A DNA stretch of 5,426 nt. Origin: DATEPR01 sp036503065 (GTDB lineage Bacteria; Actinomycetota; Actinomycetes; Mycobacteriales; Pseudonocardiaceae). A program made the position numbers and the translations under genes. The stretch is taken from assembly GCA_036503065.1 (NCBI GenBank), contig DASXXM010000093.1, positions 1 to 5,426 of the forward strand, in the 5' to 3' direction. This document shows positions 1-5,217 of the stretch, one piece after another (the stretch's first letter is position 1; every line of letters starts with the position of its first letter). The notes beneath the pieces are model-generated. The model was not told where the DNA came from. It did no database searches and saw only the letters and a program-made list of their open reading frames with translations.

Positions 1-1581
1 GGGATGCTCTACTCGCTGCCCTCGCGCGAGATCATCGCCGACTCGGTCGAGTACATGGTCAACGCCCACCAGGCGGACGCGCTGGTGTGCATCTCCAACT
101 GCGACAAGATCACCCCCGGCATGCTGAACGCCGCGCTGCGACTGAACATCCCGACGGTGTTCGTGTCCGGCGGCCCGATGGAGGCCGGTAAAGCCGTGGT
201 GGTGGACGGCGTCGCGCACACGCCCACCGACCTCATCACCGCCATCTCCGCGTCCGCGAGCCCCGCCGTCGACGACGACGGACTGACCATCGTGGAGCGG
301 TCGGCCTGCCCGACGTGTGGCTCGTGCTCCGGCATGTTCACGGCCAACTCGATGAACTGCCTGACCGAGGCGCTCGGCCTCGCGTTGCCCGGCAACGGCT
401 CGACCCTGGCCACGCACGCCGCCCGCCGGGACCTGTTCCTGCGCGCCGGCCGGACCGCGGTCGAGCTGGCCCGCCGCTGGTACGAGCAGGACGACGAGTC
501 GGCACTGCCCCGCGCCATCGCGACCCCGGCCGCGTTCCGCAACGCGATGGCCCTCGACATGGCGATGGGCGGCTCGACCAACACGGTCCTGCACATACTG
601 GCCGCGGCGCACGAGGGCGAGATCGACTTCGACCTGGCCGAGATCGACGCGATCAGCCGCCGCGTGCCGTGCCTGAGCAAGGTCTCGCCGAACTCCGACT
701 ACCACATGGAGGACGTGCACCGGGCCGGTGGCATCCCGGCCCTCCTGGGCGAACTGGACCGCGCCGGCCTGTTGGAGCGTGACGTGCACGCGGTGCACAG
801 CCCGTCGTTGGCGCAGTGGCTCGGCGAATGGGACATCCGGGCGTCGGCACCGTCCGAAGCGGCCGTCGAACTGTTCCACGCGGCGCCGGGCGGGGTGCGG
901 ACCACAAAAGCGTTCTCCACCTCGAATCGCTGGTCCAGCCTGGACACGGACGCGGCCAACGGTTGCATCCGCGACCGCGCGCACGCGTACACCCGCGAGG
1001 GCGGCCTGATGGTGCTGCGCGGCAACCTGGCCGAGGACGGCGCCATCATCAAGGCGGCAGGCGTCGACGAGAGCCTGTGGCGGTTCACCGGCCCGGCCCG
1101 GGTGATGGAGAGCCAGGAACAGGCGGTCTCGGCGATCCTGGGCAAGCAGATCCAACCCGGCGACGTGGTCGTCGTCCGCTACGAGGGCCCTGCCGGCGGC
1201 CCGGGTATGCAGGAAATGCTGCACCCCACGGCATTCCTGAAAGGCGCAGGCCTCGGCCAGAAGTGCGCCCTGATCACCGACGGCCGCTTCTCCGGCGGCA
1301 CCAGCGGCCTGGCCGTCGGGCACATCTCGCCGGAGGCGGCCGAGGGCGGTCTGATCGGTCTGGTCCAGGAGGGCGACCAGATCCTGATCGACGTGGGTGA
1401 GCGGCGGTTGGAGTTGTTGGTCGAGCCGGCCGTGCTGGCCGAGCGGCGGGCGAAGATGGAGGCGAGCGAACGCCCGTGGCAGCCGGTGGACCGGGTCCGT
1501 CCGGTGACGGCGGCCCTTCGTGCCTACGCCCGCATGGCCACGTCCGCCGCAACCGGCGCCGTCCGAGACGTCAACCGCTGA
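1..1581 (+). CDS. ilvD: Dihydroxy-acid dehydratase, 5'-truncated by the window edge
   Basis: Converts 2,3-dihydroxy-isovalerate and 2,3-dihydroxy-3-methylvalerate to the 2-oxoacids of valine and isoleucine synthesis; a cytosolic Fe-S enzyme. The frame is open from base 1. The first visible residues (GMLYSLPSRE) fall about 90 residues into the E. coli enzyme, so the 525 residues seen plus the missing part give ~615 aa, the usual length. Numbering from the Met at base 4: CISNCDKITPGM supplies cluster Cys33 and the Asp34-Lys35 pair (Mg ligand and the Lys that is carbamylated in relatives). CPTCGSCSGM supplies cluster Cys108. GGPGMQEM carries the likely second Mg-binding Glu. GRFSGGTSG, with Ser430, is the conserved C-terminal active-site motif. 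Similarity to the E. coli type runs the whole length without frameshift, ending in the expected ATGAVRDV. The Met at base 4 is internal, not a start. The TGA stop lies inside the tail of the convergent gene. No terminator is visible after it. Confidence 0.97.
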   Translation, partial: GMLYSLPSREIIADSVEYMVNAHQADALVCISNCDKITPGMLNAALRLNIPTVFVSGGPMEAGKAVVVDGVAHTPTDLITAISASASPAVDDDGLTIVERSACPTCGSCSGMFTANSMNCLTEALGLALPGNGSTLATHAARRDLFLRAGRTAVELARRWYEQDDESALPRAIATPAAFRNAMALDMAMGGSTNTVLHILAAAHEGEIDFDLAEIDAISRRVPCLSKVSPNSDYHMEDVHRAGGIPALLGELDRAGLLERDVHAVHSPSLAQWLGEWDIRASAPSEAAVELFHAAPGGVRTTKAFSTSNRWSSLDTDAANGCIRDRAHAYTREGGLMVLRGNLAEDGAIIKAAGVDESLWRFTGPARVMESQEQAVSAILGKQIQPGDVVVVRYEGPAGGPGMQEMLHPTAFLKGAGLGQKCALITDGRFSGGTSGLAVGHISPEAAEGGLIGLVQEGDQILIDVGERRLELLVEPAVLAERRAKMEASERPWQPVDRVRPVTAALRAYARMATSAATGAVRDVNR

Positions 1582-2221
1582 GCTGACGAGCCCCTGTCGC
1601 GGTCCGGCGCCGCACGAGCCAATTGTCCAGGGCGGTGACCCCGGCGGCGAGGCACAGGAACAGGACACCGACGACCACGGCGTTGACCAGGACGCTCAGG
1701 TAGCCATGCATGCGGACGTCGAGGAACGGATAGGGATAGAAGTCGACGATCGGGCCGCGAACAAGCGTGACGGCGATGTAGCACAACGGGAAGATCAGTG
1801 AGAGGGCGACCAGCCGGGACCCGCCGCGCTGGTGCGGCCCGAACAGCAGCCAGCCCAGCACGCACAGCACGGGTGACGCGGTGTGCAGCAGGGCGTCGGC
1901 GACGGCGGCCGAGCCGCTGAGCTCCTGCAGGCCGGCGAGCGCCACGTGGAAGACGACGAAGGTCACGGCGATCGCGACGATGCCGTCCAGCCGGAGCACT
2001 CGGAACAGGGTCGACGTCCGCTGCGGGCGCAGGGCGAGCAACATGCTGGTGACTCCGACGATCACGTTGGAGTCGATGGTGAAGAAGAACAACAGGTTCA
2101 CCAGCCGGCCACCTGCGGTCGGGAAGACCCCGCCGGTGGCCCTCGCCGTCACCATGGCCTGAACCACGAGGCCGACCAGGACCACCAGCGCCGTCATGCC
2201 GAACCAGACTCGAGCCATCAC
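1571..2221 (-). CDS. Pr6Pr-type six-helix membrane protein (AIG1/FAR-17a-like)
   Basis: Encodes 216 residues with about six hydrophobic helices, near residues 7-24, 39-62, 78-97, 107-127, 137-154 and 175-197, ending in an Arg-rich cytosolic-looking tail (WLVRRRTATGAR). The pattern FFTIDSN (Thr48, Asn52), LLHTASPVL (His113), GWLLFGP and YPYPFLDV is what I know from the bacterial Pr6Pr membrane family, distantly related to animal AIG1/ADTRP. Human AIG1 is a membrane hydrolase of fatty-acid esters that uses a Thr and a His. That Thr48 and His113 play the same part here is inference; the bacterial family has no assigned reaction known to me. The start is GTG at 2221 followed at once by ATG at 2218. 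A TAGGCT hexamer ends 6 nt before the GTG, which favours the GTG as a leaderless start. Its last 11 bp overlap the end of ilvD tail to tail. A terminator separates it from the doxX-like gene upstream on the same strand, so it is probably transcribed alone. Confidence 0.85.
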   Translation of the reverse strand: MMARVWFGMTALVVLVGLVVQAMVTARATGGVFPTAGGRLVNLLFFFTIDSNVIVGVTSMLLALRPQRTSTLFRVLRLDGIVAIAVTFVVFHVALAGLQELSGSAAVADALLHTASPVLCVLGWLLFGPHQRGGSRLVALSLIFPLCYIAVTLVRGPIVDFYPYPFLDVRMHGYLSVLVNAVVVGVLFLCLAAGVTALDNWLVRRRTATGARQLSG

Positions 2222-2227
2222 AGCTGG

Positions 2228-2233
2228 AGCCTA
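2228..2233 (-). promoter_or_regulatory. Putative -10 element of the Pr6Pr gene
   Basis: Read on the minus strand the hexamer is TAGGCT, matching the actinobacterial TANNNT -10 form. It ends 6 nt before the GTG at 2221, so transcription would begin at or beside the start codon (leaderless). No -35 match lies at 17-18 bp, which is common for actinobacterial promoters. No ribosome binding site is visible. Confidence 0.45.
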
Positions 2234-2248
2234 TGGCGGCGACGCTGC

Positions 2249-2312
2249 CAAGCCACCTCTGGCCCATCTGTGCACAACTTTTCAGTTATCCACAGATTGC
2301 CGGCAAGCCACC
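2249..2312. repeat. Direct repeats flanking an inverted pair of DnaA-box-like 9-mers
   Basis: An imperfect inverted repeat has arms CTGTGCACAAC (2268-2278) and GTTATCCACAG (2285-2295). The arms pair at 9 of 11 positions around a 6-bp spacer. The right arm contains TTATCCACA (2286-2294), the exact E. coli DnaA-box consensus. The left arm read on the minus strand contains TTGTGCACA (2269-2277), one base from the actinobacterial box TTGTCCACA. CAAGCCACC occurs on both sides (2249-2257 and 2304-2312), 55 bp apart start to start. A perfect 10-bp palindrome, TTGCCGGCAA, sits at 2297-2306 and touches the second copy. The sequence matches are direct observations. Binding by DnaA, or by a regulator of the Pr6Pr gene, is inference. 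Confidence 0.55.
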
Positions 2313-2340
2313 CATTAGGGGCTTGACAGGCATAGGGTTG

Positions 2341-2358
2341 AAAAGGGCCGAAGCCCCC
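2341..2358 (-). terminator. Intrinsic terminator after the doxX-like gene
   Basis: On the minus strand the RNA reads GGGGGC-UUCG-GCCCUU-UU. This is a six-pair stem (four G-C or C-G pairs and two G-U pairs) closed by a C(UUCG)G tetraloop, and the U run of four begins in the stem. It lies about 70-85 nt past the stop at 2426. The other strand has no U run, so the signal is directional. The stem is short, so efficiency is uncertain. Confidence 0.6.
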
Positions 2359-2425
2359 AGGGATGGGCGGGGGACTGCCCGGCGGTCGGCGAAACGGATG
2401 GTCGATCGCGAGACGGCGGGATGGC

Positions 2426-3169
2426 TCAGTGGTGGTGTCGTAGGACCAGCAACGCCACCAGGGCGGCCGCCGCTGCGATGATCAGGAACAGGAAACCGTT
2501 CAGGACCGGTCGTCGGTACCACGGTGTCGGTCGGTCGAACGACACGCGGCCGGGGCCGGCGAACAGCAGCGCGAACGCGGCGCCGGACAGCACCAGTTCC
2601 AGCTCGTAACCGGCCCCGAAGAACCCGGTCGGCCACTTCAGCACGATCAGGTTGGCCAGCAGGCCCAGCATGCCGGCCGCGGCCAGCGGGGTGAACAGGC
2701 CGAGCACCACCAGCGCGCCCGCCACCAACTCGGTGCCCCCGGCCACCCAGACCAGCACCGACACATGTTCGTAGCCGGCCAGGGCCAGCAGCTGACCGAA
2801 TCCGGTCCGCCCCATGCCGTGGAACAGCCCGAACAGCTCCTGCAGTCCGTTCGCGACGAACGTGCCGCCGACGACGAGGCGCAGCACCAGCAGGCCGAAG
2901 TCGGCGCCGCCGTGCCAGCGGCGCGGCTCGCGCACCGGGTCGGCGAACGGGTCGGGCGTGCCGGTGCTGAAACCGCCGGCCGGGGCCATGATCGACGTGG
3001 CTCCGCCGCCGGTCGACGTGGCTGTGCCGCTCGACTCGGTGGCGAACTCGTCGAACTGGTTGGCCGCTGGATCGTGGCCGGCCGCGTTGTAGGTCGACGC
3101 GGCCGACGTGTTCGGGTAGAAGAGGCCCTCGTCGGCTTGTTTCTCCGGGCGGTCGTCGTACGTGCTCAC
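2426..3169 (-). CDS. DoxX-family membrane protein with disordered N-terminus
   Basis: Encodes 247 residues from the GTG at 3169. Residues 1-85 are polar and rich in Ser, Thr, Gly and Asp, and look disordered. Then comes a DoxX domain with four helices near 89-108, 137-156, 162-178 and 190-205. Family marks are the RLVVGGTFVANGLQELFG segment and the GGTELVAGALVVLGLFTPLAA segment. A fifth helix (223-243) follows and the protein ends in Arg-His-His-His. In M. tuberculosis the DoxX protein Rv3005c works with SodA and the sulfurtransferase SseA in a membrane oxidoreductase complex; orthology here rests on family, N-terminal extension and neighbours, and is inference. Start choice: the frame also has an ATG at 3211 (261 aa). 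The 14 codons it would add have only 8 G/C third positions, against 18 of 20 just after the GTG, and they cover a perfect palindrome. A TACCCT hexamer ends 8 nt before the GTG. I therefore prefer the GTG. The dehydrogenase gene ends 78 bp upstream on the same strand. Confidence 0.88.
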   Translation of the reverse strand: MSTYDDRPEKQADEGLFYPNTSAASTYNAAGHDPAANQFDEFATESSGTATSTGGGATSIMAPAGGFSTGTPDPFADPVREPRRWHGGADFGLLVLRLVVGGTFVANGLQELFGLFHGMGRTGFGQLLALAGYEHVSVLVWVAGGTELVAGALVVLGLFTPLAAAGMLGLLANLIVLKWPTGFFGAGYELELVLSGAAFALLFAGPGRVSFDRPTPWYRRPVLNGFLFLIIAAAAALVALLVLRHHH

Positions 3170-3177
3170 GGGCACGC

Positions 3178-3183
3178 AGGGTA
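3178..3183 (-). promoter_or_regulatory. Putative -10 element of the doxX-like gene
   Basis: TACCCT on the minus strand fits TANNNT and ends 8 nt before the GTG at 3169, a leaderless arrangement. It would lie inside the coding frame if the ATG at 3211 were the true start, so the two readings exclude each other. No clear -35 is present. Confidence 0.4.
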
Positions 3184-3184
3184 C

Positions 3185-3198
3185 GTGATCCGGATCAC
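3185..3198. promoter_or_regulatory. Perfect 14-bp palindrome, possible operator
   Basis: GTGATCCGGATCAC is a perfect inverted repeat. It begins one base upstream of the proposed TACCCT -10 on the minus strand, where a repressor site would block initiation. A further GATCAC half-site lies at 3232-3237. The region 3199-3260 is unusually A/T-rich, consistent with a promoter. I do not recognise the motif as that of a named regulator. A 14-bp palindrome can also arise by chance in a window of this size. Confidence 0.4.
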
Positions 3199-3247
3199 CA
3201 ATGCGACTCATTCGAGTGAAAACGACGAATTGATCACACCACGATGG

Positions 3248-4162
3248 TCAATATTCACCTTTGACGAGGTTCTTCGGCTGTTCACCCCGGGCGTACCTGG
3301 CGATCTCCGCGGCCGCGACGCGCCACGACCGGATCTCCGCGCCACGGCACGAGCCGGCGACATGCGGGGTCAGCAGCAGGCCGTCCATCGTCCACAGTGG
3401 ATGATCCGGGGGCAGCGGTTCCGGCTCGGTGACGTCGACGATCGCGCGCAACCGGCCGGTGCGCAGCTCCGCCACGAGCGCGTCGGTGTCCACCACCGGG
3501 CCGCGGGCGGCGTTGACCAGGATCGCGTCATCGGCCATGCGGGCCAGGAACGGCGCGTCCACCAGGTGCTTCGTCTCGCTGGTCAGGGGCACCATGATCA
3601 CCACGGCGTCATGGTCACCGAGCAGCTCGGGCAACTCGTCCACACCGTGCACGCCGTCCCGCGCGGTCCGGCCGACCAGCGTCACGTGACAGTCGAACGG
3701 CGCGAGCCGCCGGGCCAGCTGGTCGCCGAGATCACCCGCGCCGACGATCAGCAAACGCTTGTCCTGCAACGTGTCCGTCTCGTGGTAGTCCCACTCGGCC
3801 CGGTCCTGCGCCCGCCGGAAGCGCGGCAGGTCCCGGTACGTCGCCAGCAGCCCGCCGACCACCCACTCGGCCGTGCTGCCGCCGTGCGCACCGCGGCACG
3901 TGGACAACAGGACGCCGTCGGGCAGCCGACCGACCCAGAGCTCGGCACCCGCGGAGAGCAACTGCACGTAGGCCAGTTCGGGCAATTCCGCGAGCATCGC
4001 CGCGATGCCGTCGGTGGTCAGGAATCGCGGCACGAGCACCGACGCGCCCGCGGCCGCCGCCGGCCATGGCTGACCGACCTGGTAGCGCACCGGCCGCACA
4101 CCGTCCACACCGGACAGGGCGGCCATCCCGTTGTCGTCGGGGACCAACACCGTGATCGTCAC
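3248..4162 (-). CDS. D-isomer-specific 2-hydroxyacid dehydrogenase, NADP-type
   Basis: Encodes 304 residues, near the usual 310-330 of the family, probably cytosolic. It would interconvert a 2-oxoacid and a D-2-hydroxyacid; the substrate is unknown. The Rossmann motif is VGAGDLG (Gly141, Gly143, Gly146). At the end of the second strand the usual Asp is absent and the sequence is VGRTAR (Arg165), as in NADP(H)-preferring relatives such as glyoxylate/hydroxypyruvate reductases. The catalytic set is complete: Arg220 in NAARGPVVD, Glu248 in DVTEPEPLP, and His267 in TPHVAG. The start is GTG at 4162. An in-frame TAA lies four codons upstream, so the start cannot move out further. A TAACGT hexamer ends 6 nt before it. 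The stop is 78 bp before the GTG of the doxX-like gene with no visible terminator, so read-through into that gene is possible. The alpha/beta hydrolase gene is divergent. Confidence 0.93.
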   Translation of the reverse strand: MTITVLVPDDNGMAALSGVDGVRPVRYQVGQPWPAAAAGASVLVPRFLTTDGIAAMLAELPELAYVQLLSAGAELWVGRLPDGVLLSTCRGAHGGSTAEWVVGGLLATYRDLPRFRRAQDRAEWDYHETDTLQDKRLLIVGAGDLGDQLARRLAPFDCHVTLVGRTARDGVHGVDELPELLGDHDAVVIMVPLTSETKHLVDAPFLARMADDAILVNAARGPVVDTDALVAELRTGRLRAIVDVTEPEPLPPDHPLWTMDGLLLTPHVAGSCRGAEIRSWRVAAAEIARYARGEQPKNLVKGEY

Positions 4163-4168
4163 GCCACC

Positions 4169-4174
4169 ACGTTA
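4169..4174 (-). promoter_or_regulatory. Putative -10 element of the hydroxyacid dehydrogenase gene
   Basis: TAACGT on the minus strand fits TANNNT and ends 6 nt before the GTG at 4162, placing the transcript start at the start codon. Its TAA is also the in-frame stop that limits the ORF. It lies in the 63-bp divergent spacer 4163-4225. The plus-strand gene has only a weaker CACACT (4213-4218) ending 7 nt before its ATG. Confidence 0.4.
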
Positions 4175-4225
4175 GGCAGGAAGTCCACGGAGCGTACGGG
4201 TGGGTAGTGCGGCACACTCGGCAAG

Positions 4226-5197
4226 ATGCGCGAACACGACATCCTGGCGGCGGACGGCACCCGGCTGCGGGTGTGGCGGACCGGCGAGACCGGCCGGGAC
4301 GTGCTGCTGTGCCCCGGCCTGGGCACCATGCCCGAGGCGTGGCCGCACCTGACCCGGCCGGACCCCGGCGCGTGCGTGCACAGCTGGTACCACCGGGGCA
4401 CGCTCGGCTCCGCCCGACCGGCCGACCCGACCCGGATCCGCCTGGCCGACCACGTGGCCGACGCGCTCGCCGTGCTGGACGACGCCGGCATCGAGCGAGC
4501 CGTGGTGGCGGGCTGGTCGGTCGGCGTGACCGTGGCGGTCGAACTGGCCAGCCGGTACCCCGACCGGGTGAGTGGACTGCTACTGGTGGCCGGCACGGCC
4601 GGCGATCCGTACGGCGGGATGTTCGGCGTCCTCGGCCTGCCGCCGGCCGCCCGTCGTGCCCTGGCCGGCGGGGCGACCCGGCTGGTCCGGGACGCGGGTC
4701 CGCTGCTCAACGCGGTTCTGCGCCGGGTGCCGGTCAACACGGCGACCGCCACCGTGCTGCGGCACAGCGGGATGATGCGGCCGGCGAGCGCCACCGCGGA
4801 CGTCGTGGCCGCCGGCCGCCGCTTCCTGACCAACGACTGGACCTGGTACGGCCGCCTCGCCATGGCGCTGGCCGACAGCCCGATGCCCGACCTGACGAAG
4901 GTGTGCTGCCCGGTGACCGCGCTGGCCGGCCGGTACGACCTGTTCGCCGATCCACGGCAGGTGGCCGCGACCATGGGCGCGCTGCCGCAGGCCCGGTTCC
5001 GCGTGCTGCCGACCAGCCATTTCCTGCCGCTGGAGGCACCGGACGAGCTGGCGGCCGAACTGGCGCTACTGATCGAGCGAGTGGACGCGGTACTCGCCGC
5101 CGCCCACTGGCTGGGCCGGCCTCGCCATCTGGTGCCGTCGCCGCGTCCGTCGTCCGAGCCGATCTTGTCGGGTACCGCTTACCGGACGCTCACGTAA
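4226..5197 (+). CDS. Alpha/beta-fold hydrolase
   Basis: Encodes 323 residues with no signal peptide or membrane helix, so probably cytosolic. The nucleophile elbow is GWSVG (96-100, Ser98). The acid is likely Asp238 in AGRYDLF, and the base His265 in TSHFLPLEAP. The core is complete, with a helical cap between about residues 122 and 215. The oxyanion-loop segment reads CPGLG (29-33) where many relatives have an HG motif. The substrate cannot be named; esterase, lactonase or C-C hydrolase roles are all possible. After residue ~290 comes a Pro/Ser-rich tail of about 30 residues that is not part of the fold. The start is ATG at 4226, because an in-frame TAG lies at 4205-4207 with no other start between. 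GGCAAG directly before the ATG is a poor ribosome binding site. It is divergent from the dehydrogenase and lies 20 bp before the lipoprotein gene, which may be partly co-transcribed. Confidence 0.92.
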   Translation: MREHDILAADGTRLRVWRTGETGRDVLLCPGLGTMPEAWPHLTRPDPGACVHSWYHRGTLGSARPADPTRIRLADHVADALAVLDDAGIERAVVAGWSVGVTVAVELASRYPDRVSGLLLVAGTAGDPYGGMFGVLGLPPAARRALAGGATRLVRDAGPLLNAVLRRVPVNTATATVLRHSGMMRPASATADVVAAGRRFLTNDWTWYGRLAMALADSPMPDLTKVCCPVTALAGRYDLFADPRQVAATMGALPQARFRVLPTSHFLPLEAPDELAAELALLIERVDAVLAAAHWLGRPRHLVPSPRPSSEPILSGTAYRTLT

Positions 5198-5204
5198 CCC
5201 GGCT

Positions 5205-5210
5205 TACGCT
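5205..5210 (+). promoter_or_regulatory. Putative -10 element of the lipoprotein gene
   Basis: TACGCT fits TANNNT and ends 7 nt before the GTG at 5218, the best-spaced leaderless arrangement in the window. It lies in the 20-bp gap after the hydrolase stop, so any -35 contact would fall within the end of the hydrolase gene; I see no good -35 there. Confidence 0.45.
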
Positions 5211-5217
5211 GGGTGTC

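Larger units (their letters stand above)
2222..2425. other. 204-bp intergenic region between the Pr6Pr and doxX-like genes
   Basis: This gap lies between two minus-strand genes. It holds, from right to left, the 3' untranslated region and terminator of the doxX-like gene, the DnaA-box-like composite repeat, and the presumed -10 of the Pr6Pr gene. I see no credible small ORF or RNA gene in it. Parts of it, notably 2265-2300, are clearly richer in A and T than the flanking genes. Confidence 0.7.

Noticed and set aside
2268..2295. Chromosomal replication origin
   Set aside because: Only two DnaA-box-like sites are present and no dnaA, dnaN, rpmH or parAB neighbour is seen. An actinobacterial oriC has many boxes in a much longer gap.
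2323..2328. TTGACA on the plus strand as a -35 promoter box
   Set aside because: No -10-like hexamer lies 16-19 bp downstream (GGGCCG region), and no plus-strand gene follows within reach.
2318..2357. Inverted repeat GGGGCTT / AAGCCCC as a large hairpin
   Set aside because: The loop would be 26 nt with little internal pairing, and the right arm is better used by the compact UUCG hairpin on the minus strand.
2426..2434. C-terminal His-His-His as a cloning tag or vector sequence
   Set aside because: Only three His codons occur, preceded by a natural membrane helix and followed by ordinary genomic sequence with a terminator.
2765..4207. A 480-codon plus-strand open frame antisense to the doxX-like and dehydrogenase genes
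   Set aside because: It is a by-product of high GC content. Its product is low-complexity Arg/Gly/Gln/His-rich sequence with no domain, while the opposite strand encodes two proteins with clear family motifs.
4163..4225. A riboswitch or attenuator between the divergent genes
   Set aside because: The spacer is only 63 bp and is shared by two divergent starts, with no stable hairpin or leader peptide visible.
4159..4974. A 271-codon minus-strand frame opposite the alpha/beta hydrolase
   Set aside because: The product is Arg/Ser/Pro-rich with no motif, and the plus-strand gene has a full catalytic triad. The same reasoning removes the other long antisense frames, including 9-680 and 699-1145 opposite ilvD and 1524-2267 in another frame of the Pr6Pr gene.
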